Source: Anastatus disparis
Lineage: Eukaryota > Arthropoda > Insecta > Hymenoptera > Eupelmidae
Reading direction: 5' to 3'
Length of the DNA: 64,000 nt
Assembly: GCA_017163975.1 (NCBI GenBank)
Contig: JAFFSR010000309.1
Coordinates: 1,441,501 to 1,505,500, forward strand
Positions 22,501 to 32,677 of this stretch are shown piece by piece. The position numbers and the translations under genes were made by a program. Each line of letters begins with the position of its first letter. Position 1 is the first letter of the stretch. The notes under the pieces are model-generated. The model was not told the DNA's origin, did not search any database, and worked only from the letters and a program-made list of their open reading frames with translations.

Positions 22501-23132
22501 TGCTATATTGATTAACTCTATTAGTATTAGTTTCACTTGGATATATTGCTGAAAGGATAGCATACTTGAAACATTGATTGTCTTTGTTACGAACATTGGT
22601 GGTAGAGGAATGTACGAGCTGCCCTTGATTGGAAAATATTTTTTCATATTTATACTCAGACTTATAATACTTTTTAGTGCCCAGCCAGAATCTTTTTCCT
22701 GAAATTCTTCTATCTGTGTTAAAATAGAATCTTTGATATTTATTTTGAATCATTCTTCTAGATCCGTTGACATGAAAACTGAAGCACTTGTGGATGTAAA
22801 ATATTAAATATCGGTCATTTCTTCACTACTTTTCTGTATGAAAAATTCTGCGGTGGAATCCGAATTCACTTTCAGAGCACTATTTCTTTTAAGCATGACT
22901 GTGCATGTACTTTAAAGAGTTCTTGGGGGTCGTTTTAAAAAACTTAAAATATCCACATGATTTATATTTACTACTACGCCAGTTCTAATTCTGTTTTCGA
23001 AAGCTGACTGCACATCTCGCCATTCAACAGAAGCTTCTGTTTCTTCAGATTGCAGACCACCTCCTCGTTGACGATGATGTTCAAATTGAGCTTGAATACC
23101 CGAAAGATGTACTCCTCTGACGAAATATGCTC
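19552..23132 (-). pseudogene. POLB: Protein-primed family B DNA polymerase, disrupted, with a candidate intron
   Basis: Family B motifs are clear: YFDIKNLYGWAM (motif A, about 20715-20750), FYKSLINAVYGK (motif B, about 20270-20300), and LLYTDIDSLIYEV (motif C, about 19965-20005). KIMTEFIGLRSKMYS lies near the C-terminus. The N-terminal part runs from 23132 (EASVEWRDVQSAFENRIRTG) through Cys/His-rich segments (HCERCLRVFYNEE, VRDHCHIT) and an exonuclease-like region ([12 protein letters not shown]). In-frame stops occur at about 19880, 20245 and 20761, with more upstream. The extreme N-terminus is cut by the repeat at 23133. It would replicate the linear genome using a terminal protein. Confidence 0.93.
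21571..21657 (-). other. Candidate 87-bp spliceosomal intron in PolB
   Basis: On the minus strand the PolB frame VRDHCHITR is followed by GTAAAATATTAA and resumes as FRGAVHNSCNLN directly after TTTTTTTACATTAG. Removing 21571-21657 joins the two in phase 2 at a site where family members read continuously. AT-rich content and GT...AG ends suit an intron; a neutral insertion with lucky ends is the alternative. Confidence 0.6.
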
Positions 23133-23702
23133 ATCCACTTATTATTTAATGAAATCATGTCAAGATAAATCTTATAAAAGCTGACTGAAATTAACGACAG
23201 TCGGCACTACCCCAGGATCATCGTTGGTACCAAGTCGTAAATCCTGTAATTCAAATTAAAATTAAAATTCAAATAAAGTTATTGTATTCAATATTAATTA
23301 TTTTTACAAGTGTCAATAAATATCTTAAAAGTTTCTTATATTCGACTCGAGTCTTATTTCAAACCGTGCCTATATCTATTCTTTGTCTGTCTGTATCCAG
23401 CCTCCATCTACTTGAATCAATCAAGGTAAGAATATTCAATTTATATATTCTCTATTCAAGTTCTCTAAATAAATATTCTTCAATATATTTCAATTGTGAG
23501 ATTGGTTTAATCAATTAAATATTGGTGGAGTTCATTTCACTACTAGATTATACATATATTTATCTTTCATAATTATAATTTAATAATTAATTCAATTATT
23601 CTAAATTGATTCAAATTCATATTTAAAATCATACAAAAATATTAAACATAATAAAATTATACACTTTTATTTAGTCCTGGTGCAAGCCAGGACTTAACAT
23701 TT
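23133..23702. repeat. LTR-like direct repeat, copy 1
   Basis: 570 bp, the same length as 40812-41381, with only about seven substitutions seen by eye and no indels. It interrupts the Polinton PolB. It ends AACATTT and is followed immediately by TGGTTCCGG, which would fit a tRNA primer-binding site. There are no clean TG..CA ends. It may be the 5' LTR of the env-bearing retroelement. Confidence 0.6.
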
Positions 23703-23784
23703 TGGTTCCGGTACAAACTTTTTAATTGAGGAATCGTATTGAATATATTGAGGGATCATGAGAGGAAATTCTCTCTTTCTTTCT

Positions 23785-24515
23785 CTCTCTTATTATTCTC
23801 CATTATTCTCAATTTATATAAATGATGTTGCTGTTGATTTTAATTCTAGTGTACAACACTTGATATATGCTGATGACTTGCAGGTGTATATCCATTTTCC
23901 TCTGAATAAGTTGGATGTTTTTACGTCCATTATGAGCGCTCATGCAAAGATTATCTCTGATTGGGCTTCCAGAAATCATCTTGAGCTGAATGTTGGTAAG
24001 ACAAAGGCTATAATTATTGGCTCTTATTATTATATTAACATGCTGTCTTCCTTACCCACTACTGGCGTGCCAGTAAATGGCACCACAATTAAGTTTGAAT
24101 CTAATGTTCGGAACCAGTCAGTGAGAACGTTGAGGGGTGCTGTAAGACCATTAACTGTTCCTCCTGCTTCTACGGAATATTATAACGGATCCTTCTTGGT
24201 TACATCATCGTTTCTATGGAATGAGCTTCCCGTTTCTATCCGTGACTCTCAATCGCTTTACTCATTTAAATCATTAGCATTTTCACACTACCTTTCCTTG
24301 GAGAATGGACCGCTGCCACTGCAATAACTATTAATATTAATATTGTTAACTATAATTGTAATTATTGTGATTTCTTATATGATCTATTTTTAAACATATT
24401 CTATTTTTATTTTACTATTTGTTAAAATTTTTACTTTTTTTCTGTTTATATTGAAACCTTATATTTATTTACTATATTGGAAAATTGTACAACATATTGC
24501 ACATAAATAAACACC
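23785..24515 (+). pseudogene. Non-LTR (LINE) reverse transcriptase, 5'-truncated and internally deleted
   Basis: Reads SPLFSIYINDV, then HLIYADDLQVYI (YADD catalytic box), then LELNVGKTKAIIIGS, typical of the palm/thumb of arthropod LINE RTs. The frame then jumps to FLWNELPVSIRDSQSLYSFK, the usual C-terminus of such elements, so a few hundred bases are missing without loss of frame. The 3' tail has AATAAA and CTAT/CATC repeats ending at the AT tract of 24545. It lies between the LTR-like repeat and the retroelement leader, so it is a later insertion. The clade (Jockey/CR1/L2-like) is not certain. Confidence 0.8.
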
Positions 24516-24538
24516 TATCTATCTAACCTATCCATCTA

Positions 24539-24575
<37 letters not shown>

Positions 24576-24576
<1 letters not shown>

Positions 24577-24950
24577 CGAAGTGCGTAAAAATATATATGA
24601 AGGACCAATTATAAATACAGTGTTTAAAAGTAAATTAAGAAAACGCGAAAGTGCGTCAAATAAAATATTATATTTCCAAGGGCACAATAAATATTATACG
24701 CAAAATAGCGTCCATTGAATGAATTATTTATACGCGAAGGGCAATATTTAAAGCGAATAGCGTCATTAAAAATAAACACAAAGTGTGTCATTAAATATTA
24801 ATAGTGTTATCTAAAACAAATAAATATATATACGCGAAGTGCATTATTAGCGAATTGTGTCAATTAATGAATATATATATATATTGTATTTAAATACATA
24901 TATCATACGCATAGTGCGTAATTAAAATATACAATAGTGAAGTGCGCGAT
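24576..24950. repeat. Array of ACGCGAAGTGCGT-type hairpin motifs
   Basis: About eleven variants of an imperfect palindrome (for example ACGCGAAAGTGCGT at 24643, ACGCAAAATAGCGT at 24698, ACACAAAGTGTGT at 24776, ACGCATAGTGCGT at 24907) spaced 17-67 bp apart in AT-rich DNA, often followed by CATTAA or CAATTAA. Both arms change together in several copies. The position corresponds to the untranslated leader upstream of gag. In Drosophila gypsy a protein-binding insulator array occupies this position; a like role here is only inference. Confidence 0.6.
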
Positions 24951-25239
24951 TAAAAATTATATTCAATTAAAATAATTGAATAAATAAGTTCATACATAAA
25001 TTATTCTTAATAATTGTAAAACATTTGTCATTTTTTATCAATTATCTTAAAAAGTTTCTTGCATTGATTTTATAATATCAGTAATCTGATACATTACCAA
25101 TTCATTAAAATCGTGAAAATAACATAATTTTCAACACATAATTTTGAAAGTAAAATACGTTTCGGTGAATAAAAGAAAACCTGACTCAACATTAAATATT
25201 GGAAGTCAGAACAAAACGGCATTTAAAAAAAATAGACAC

Positions 25240-26338
25240 TGCACGGAAAAAGGAAAATACCTGAAAAGAATGTACTAATTTGAGTCAGTACTAGAAAGAA
25301 TATTACTAGTCGTTTTTTAATTGATACTCAGTATATATTTTAAAACGACCTATATAAGTACATTTTTTAACGCGACTCGTCCCAAGAATTGTGTGGTATA
25401 GTACCGAATTTTTCCGTACTACGGGACTACATTATCTTTTACTAACATAGTACCTATACAATATTTACTGCGGCGCTGTCGAATATGAAACTTCAATACA
25501 GCTAATTTATCATAATGTAAAAACCATTAAATTGTATATAAATTTTTAGCAATCAATAAATATAATATCGATCATATAATATGTAAAAATTTCAAATTAC
25601 TAATTATTAATTTTAAACTTGAGTTGATTATTATAAACGGGAAAAAGCAGATGAATTTTTTTGCTACAATAAAGAAATTTGTAAGATTAAGCTTGAGTGC
25701 GGACAACTCATGAAATCCACCGAGATGCTATACATAAAAAGTTATATACAAACTTACGATGTATAGTATTTTGAGGTTAGGTTTGTCAAGCTTGATCTAA
25801 CTTTCAATCTAAGTTTATAAAAGAAATAAATTCAAATGACTTTTTATTTTAACAAAAATGATTGTACTAACATAGCTATAGTGCGGATAAGTTAGAATAT
25901 TTGTTTGATTATTTAAAAAGATGTCAACAAAATAAAAAAAGCAAAAATCGATTCTAACAGCTCTGACATCCTGTTAAGTTGAAAATTAATTATTAGTAAT
26001 TTAAAAGGGTTGTATATTATAAAAATGATTTTAGAATCATCAATTTTTAATTCTAGTATGGGAAAATCAGTTCTATATATAGCAATTATATTCTCTGCAA
26101 AATTTTACCCCTGGATCGGATAGGTGAAATATCAGTCCTAGTACCGAAAAAATAGGTACTACGTAGCGGAAATTCATGCACTCAGTTCGTAATATAGTTA
26201 TGCCAGCATTAGTAGTTAAAATTTGAAGTATAGTATTGATTAAAATTATACTATTACATTTTTTTTCAATACTTTATCACAGAAATAATACATACTACGT
26301 GTAGTATTGATTTTAATGGTATTTACCTTTTTCCGTGT
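25240..26338. repeat. 1.1-kb noncoding element with CACGGAAAAAGG termini
   Basis: CACGGAAAAAGGAAAATACC at the left is mirrored by GGTATTTACCTTTTTCCGTG at the right. The interior is noncoding, with scattered TAGTAC/GTACTA words (AGTACTAGAAAG, GGTACTACG). It is a non-autonomous DNA transposon sitting in the retroelement leader. No clear target duplication. Confidence 0.7.
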
Positions 26339-26649
26339 GGTAATCAAATAACTATAAAGAGTATCGAACTCATAACAATTATGACTCAGCAAAATTACCG
26401 TGTGACATACTCGCGGATATTTTCAACAACAGTAGGTCAAAGAAAGAAAAGAATTTAAAGCAAAAGTCAGCATTTTTATCTATTTTTAAAGTAGGTCAGT
26501 GTCAAAGAAATTTTAAATGCATTATTTTTGGTTAACAAACGATATTTAAAAATATAATCATTAATATTTATAAAATAATATTTCTTATTTTTTTAAATTA
26601 TTTTCGTGTTATGTGATCTTTATTGGAAAATAAATAATAAATATTACAA

Positions 26650-28160
26650 ATGAGTAGAATAAATTTTAAAGAGCTATCGGATAATTTAAAAGAAGGGAAA
26701 ACACAGTGTTTATTATCATACTCTAAATTAGAATTATTTGAAATTTGTCAAAAATTTAAAATACCTACTAAAGAGAACGAAAATATTAATGCTATTCGCG
26801 ATAGAATCAGAAAATATAGTAAACAAGCAGTTTCAAGAGAGCAAGAAAAAAAGTAAAAACGTATCTACGAAAATATCGATCCATTTCGCAAAAGTACAAA
26901 AGTTGCACGTTCTCCAAATAAAACGTTAGACACAACAGTTGAAAATAATACCTCAAATGTAACGAATATTTTACAAGAAACAATCGAAAATAACACCGCA
27001 GATCTAACAGAGGACATAAATATTCCACAAGAAACAAGTGAAAATAAGTCCAAATACAAGCTGTACAGATATTTTAAACAAACAGAATACACCATTAAGT
27101 AAATCTACAGGAACATTTCCAAAAATAATTTCCAAAAGTACTAAAACAACACAAAAAAATAATCTACAAGACAGTTTTTTAGACAAATATACTTTAACGA
27201 GAGACGTGACGATTTATTCTGAAAATAATACAACAGCAGACGGAATATTTAACGATACAGGAAATTTATCTATCAAAAAACATGCAAAAAACTGTCCTGT
27301 CGATTGTTAGGTGGCATTTTTCGCTTTATAACAATATTTTGTATATTTTTGTGGCTTTAACTATTTTAAATTATTCTTCATATACATGACTAGAGGAAAT
27401 GACTATATTTTTACCATATTAATAAATGAATAAATTATTATAAGCATTCATTACAAGCACCGAACTAAGTTACCGATTTGGTTCCGACTGCCTCTTAAAT
27501 AGTGAAATTAGATATGAATTAGGAGAAGTCCAGGATTTTTCACAAGCAACTGAAAAAGCAATAAAAATAGAAAAAAATTTGGAAAAATATAAAGATATTA
27601 GAACACAATCGGATCAAAATACAAAAAAAATTATGGTTAGTGATATCTTTGAAAAATCACCGAAACAAATAACATGCTGCCAAATATGTAAAGATATAGG
27701 TCATGAGGCGTGATGTTGCAATATTGCAAGTTGTGTATATTGTAAAGAACCAACTTACTCGTCATATCAGTGCACTATTACAAAAGATTAAATAAAATTA
27801 ATATGCAAATTTTGTAATCAACTAGGACATTCGAGAGGTATGTGTACACTTTTAAATGACAATGAACAATATTGTCAATACTGCCAAGAAAATACTTGTC
27901 AAGTAAGTCGTCCGATTATAAAAAAATATGAATTACACTGGAAATGCAAAAAGAACATACACAATGCTGAATTATGTAATCAAATTGAAGAAAAGATTAA
28001 TATACCCACACAAACTTGTGACATTTGTATTCAGAATCACAGCACTACTAATTGCGAAAATTTTAAGATGTTTGTAAATCAAATTAAATCAGATGATCAA
28101 ATAAGATGTCAATTATGTGACAGATGGGGTCACTCAGGTAGAGACTGCAGGAATAATTAG
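26650..28160 (+). pseudogene. gag: Gypsy-type gag with about six zinc knuckles, disrupted
   Basis: It starts MSRINFKELSDNLKEG and continues across a TAA at about 26854 and a frameshift near 27050. At 27310-27500 an AT-rich unrelated segment replaces part of the capsid region. The frame returns with EIRYELGEVQDFSQATEKA, a capsid C-terminal segment, followed by Cys/His knuckles: CQICKDIGHEA, CVYCKEPTYSSYQC, CKFCNQLGHSRGMC, CQYCQENTC, CDICIQNHSTTNC, and CQLCDRWGHSGRDC. Only some match CX2CX4HX4C exactly. The many knuckles are unusual; typical gag has one to three. Confidence 0.75.
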
Positions 28161-28199
28161 AATGGAAATAATCGATATAATAATGAATATGGACAAAGG

Positions 28200-31100
28200 A
28201 CATAATATAGAGCAAAATTAGTAATAATACATGAAAACAAATCCAAAAATATAAACAATATAAATAAAGAAACTGAAATAAGTTATTCTGAAAATGATAT
28301 AGATAAAAATATACCAATTTACGTATTTGAACTAGGGGATACACTACAATTTATTGAAATAAAAAATCCATTTACAGACGAAGTATGTAAATTATTAATA
28401 GATACAGGTGCTCAACTTAATATAATAAAAGAAAAATTAGTATCACCTAATTCTATTAATGAAAATATTTAAATATATTTATCAGGAATTTCAAATACAC
28501 CTATGAAAACATGTGGTATAGTTAATTTTCCTATAAACAAATCACAAACAAATTTTCATGTAGCGTCGGAAAATTTTTCGATACCCTATGACGGAATATT
28601 AGGTATAAATGTTTCAAAAGAAAATAAATTAAGATTGAATAAAGGATATTTAGAAATAAATGGAAAAAAATATTACGTTCAGACAGACTATAAACATGAG
28701 CAAAATTTAAGTTTAAATTTATGTATACAAAACAACGAAAGAAATGACGCAGCAGTTACTAACACATTTCAATTATTTAATTATATCACGCTTATGCAAG
28801 ATACTAAACACATATCTTCGATTTCGCAATTTTTACAAAATAAAAATGAAAACATTAAAAATCTTATGAAAAATATCAATTGTATTTTAGAAAAAAATCA
28901 ATTTAAAGATGAACAAGATATAAATTATTATAAATTCTTCTTAAAACAACAAGATAATACAAATTTTAATATTGAAAATAAAGATAAACAATTTCTTACT
29001 TATTTTATTGAAGAAGATATTGCAATATCAAATATGTAGGAAGAGGAACTAGAAGAGACTATAACACATGAAAATATAAATCATATGTGTGAAGAAAATA
29101 TCGATCGTAAAGAAAAATTATTAAATAAAATAATTTTAAATTATTTAAACGAAGAAAATAAACAAAGTATAAAGGATCGAATTATACAAAATTAAGATAT
29201 ATTTTGGCTTGAAGGAGAAAAAATGGGAAAATGTAATTTAGAATATCATGAAATAAATTTAAGAGATAATAGACCAATATACGTTAAACAATTTCCATTA
29301 CCATACAAATCAAAAGAAATTGCTATAGAAGAAACACAGAAATTAGTCGACAATGATTTAATAAGACCTTCTAAAAGTGTTTATAATGCACCAGCATTTG
29401 TAGTAAAAGCGAAGCCTGGTAATGATGGAAAACCAAGATGGCGTTTAGTCATAGATTATAAAAAATTAAATGAAAAAACTATACTCGATCCATACTTAAT
29501 ACCATCTATAACAGAAATTTTCGATGATTTAGGTGGAAATAAATATTTTACAACTGTAGATATGGTTTCGGCCTTTCATTGGGTACCAATGAGAGAATCT
29601 GATATTCGTAAAACAGATTTTAGCGTATATCCCTTAGGAAGATTTGAATACAAAGTTTTACCTTTTGGTTTAACTAATTCTCCACGGACATTTATGAGAG
29701 TTGCCAATAATGCTCTTGGCGAACTTATAAGTAAAAGAATAAGTCATGTGTACATTGATGGCATAATAATAGCTGTTAAGAGGAGGTCGAGTATATCTGT
29801 CCTTTTCTAATCAAAGAATTGATTTTTTTACAAAAATTAATAATTGTAGCAAAAAATAAGGAGATGGCCCCATCTTGTATCATAAAAAGCAATATTTTCT
29901 TTGATAATAAAAAATTATTTTTATCGATTCGTTTTGAAGAAATCCTTGAAAAACTTAAAAAATATAGGTTAGGGTGGACAATTAAGTTTTTCAAAGTTTT
30001 TTTAAAAACGAAGCCATAAAAATAATTTTTCCTCATTAAAGAAAATATTGCTTTTTATTATACGAGATGGGGCTTTCTTCTTATTTTTTGCTACAATTAT
30101 TAAGTTTTGCAGAAAAATGAATTTTTTTGTTAGAAAAGGATAGAGATATACGACCTGCTCTTAAATCAAAAAAAGAACATAATATCAAATTTAATTTAGT
30201 AGTCTCAAAATTAAGAGAAGCAGGACTAAAGTTAGAACCTAAAAAGTGTGAATTTATGAAAGAAGAAGTTATATTTTTAGGACATATAATCATTGAAAAT
30301 GGTATAAAAGCCTATCCTAAAAAAGTTGAAGCGGTAAAATTATTCCCAATTCCAAAAACAGTTAAGAATATAAGAGAATTTTTGGGATTAGCAGGGTATT
30401 GTAGGAGATTTATTAATGATTTTGCAAAAATCACAAAACCATTAACACAGTTATTACAAAAAGAAGTAAAGTTTATATAGGATCCTGGAAAGCAAGAAGC
30501 TTTCGATAAACTTAAAGAAACATTATGCTCTGCCCCATTATTACAATTTCCTCAACTAGATAAACCTTTTATAATAACAACTAATGCATCAGGATATGCC
30601 TTAGGGGCTATATTATCACAGGGAGTAATTGGAGAAGATAAGCCAATAGCATATGCATCAAGGGTCTTGAAAGGACCAGAATTAAAATATCACACATATG
30701 AAAAAGAAGCACTAGGTATATTATTTGGCATAGAAACATTCAAAAATTATATTTATGGAAATAAATTTACTATAGTGACGGACCATAAACCATTACTTTT
30801 ATTTAAATCAGCAGATAAAAATAATAGAGTTCAAAGATGGCGACTCAAATTAACAGAATATGATTTTAACATAATATATAAAAAAGGAAAAATGAATGTA
30901 AATAGTGATGCTTTATCGAGAAATCCCATAGATACAGTAGAAATAAACGTCGTAACAAGAGCACAAAAAGCTAAAGAAAACGAAAGTAATAATAAAGCAA
31001 CACCTTTACCAACAAATGAAATGAAAATACAGAAATTAAATGAAGAACGTACACGTATAAAAAAGAAACGAGGTCGCCCCAAAAAAAAAATTAAAACAAT

Positions 31101-32627
31101 AACAAATCAAAACGTCAAGACTGACGAAAATATTATACAACAAGATACATGTACAAACAAACCGAATACAATAATATATTCGAAAAATTCTATAGAACAT
31201 AGAAAAGATAATATTGTTCGTTTAATTACAACAGAAAAAAAGCCATAAGACGAATTAACAGATAGATATCTCGTACAAAATAATATAAAAATAAATAATG
31301 AATTAAAAGACAATGAAATCGAAATAATAAATTTTAAAAAAAGAAAAATTTTTATTATGTGCTTAAATATTAAAGTATCATTTATTTTAGTAAAAAAAAA
31401 ATTAATAAATAATTTTAATACATTAAAAAATCTGTTAATTAAAAATAAATGTAATATGTTCAGCATTTCAAAGAATATTAAAATTTTAAACATAACTTGG
31501 AATGAAATTGAAGAAATTTTATATGATATTTTTAAAGATACAGGTATTAAAATTATTTGTTTAAATAATACAGAATATGTAAAAATTGATAATAGAGAAA
31601 AAATTTTTGATTCATATCATTCTTCAAGTATAGGAGGTCATTCTGGAGTTAATAGAACTTATAATAGAATTAAAAATAAATACTTTTGGGAAAATTTTTA
31701 AACTGATATACAAAACCGAATAAAAAATTGCGAAACATGTCAAAAAAATTAAGAATTAAAACTAAACAACCAATGATCATAACAGATACCCCAGAAAAAA
31801 CATTCGATAAGATTTCTTTAGATATAGTAGGACCTTTAAATATAACTAAAAATAATAATAAATATATATTAACAATGCAAGATCATTTATCGAAATTTGT
31901 AATAGCAGTTGCACTTAAAGATCAAACAGTAGAGTCTATAGCTGAAGCATTTATAAAAAAATTCATTTGCATTTTCGGTTCACCAAAAATAGTTCTTACC
32001 GACAAGGGTGCCAATTCTACAGGTAAATTAATAAAAGCGATTTCAAAGAGATTTAAATTTAAAAAAATTGAGACAACCGCATTTCACCTACAATCTAACG
32101 GCGCGTTAGAAAGGGCTCATCATCCCTTATGCGAATATTTAAAAAATTTTGCAGATAAGAAAATCGAATGGGATAATTGGCTTGAACTTGCACAATTTAA
32201 CTATAATACAAGTGTTCATTCAAGTCATAAATTCACACCACATGAATTAGTTTTCGCCTACCCAGCTAAATTACTATCTAGCAAACCTTTGAAACAATTA
32301 GAAAAATTACGAACTTTTAATGATTATATAGAAAAGTTATTAACAAACATGAAAGATATTGCAAAAATAGCTCGGGAAAATTTAATATCATCAAAGGAAA
32401 AATCTAAACTATGCTATGACAGATCTATGAATCCTGTAAATTTTAATATTGGTGATGAAGTATGGTTTATGAAAGAACCAAAGCCAGGAAAATTAAAGAA
32501 AAATCATAATTTGGGACCCTTTGAGGTATTAAAAATGCACGAAAATAGTAATATCACTATAAATTACAAGGGTGACCCAAAACTAGTTCATGCTAATAAA
32601 TTAATTTTGCATAAACGTAAAAATTAA
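28200..32627 (+). pseudogene. pol: Gypsy-type pol: protease, RT, RNase H, integrase, disrupted
   Basis: In order: aspartic protease LLIDTGAQLNII (about 28390-28425); RT from about 29223 with KPRWRLVIDYKKLN, FTTVDMVSAFHWVPM, VLPFGLTNSP and YIDG where YIDD is expected. A 389-bp foldback (29776-30164) splits the RT just after that box, and it resumes with LEPKKCEFMKEEVIFLGHII. RNase H follows (TTNASGYALGAIL, YEKEALGILFGIE, VTDHKPLLL). The integrase has SLDIVGP, VLTDKGANS and GALERAHHPL for its D-D-E triad. Breaks: TAA 28470, TAG 29037, TAA 29193, TAG 30478, TAA 31246, TAA 31699, and a frameshift near 31740. Order RT-RNaseH-INT defines Ty3/Gypsy. Confidence 0.92.
29776..30164. repeat. TTAA-flanked foldback MITE, copy C, inside RT
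   Basis: TTAA at 29776-29779 and 30161-30164, with termini GAGGAGGTCGAGTATATC and the matching complement. The arms are about 180 bp. It is highly similar to copy B. It splits the reverse transcriptase coding sequence, so it is younger than the retroelement. Confidence 0.9.
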
Positions 32628-32677
32628 TATTACTTTCTATTTTCGGAGCTCTTCATCCTCTATATAAATATAAAAAA

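Larger units (their letters stand above)
11640..23132. mobile_element. Polinton/Maverick (adintovirus-like) element, decayed, right end broken
   Basis: The gene set is diagnostic: major capsid, penton-like, adenain-type protease, PLA2-like protein, packaging ATPase, chromodomain integrase and protein-primed PolB. Genes lie in three tight blocks (minus, plus, minus) with short gaps or overlaps, as in a compact virus. The polymerase N-terminus is cut by the LTR-like repeat at 23133, and I could not find terminal inverted repeats on either side. Most genes carry nonsense codons. Known Polintons are self-synthesising DNA transposons related to adintoviruses; this copy is non-functional. Confidence 0.93.

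Noticed and set aside
11640..23132. A live, infectious Polinton or polydnavirus-type locus
   Set aside because: Polymerase, integrase, ATPase, capsid and protease are all disrupted and terminal repeats were not found.
12158..32627. Alternative genetic code (TAA/TAG read as Gln) explaining the many in-frame stops
   Set aside because: The residues expected at the stops include Gln but also Glu, Arg and Trp. TGA occurs too, and frameshifts and insertions are present in the same genes. Ordinary decay in AT-rich DNA explains it.
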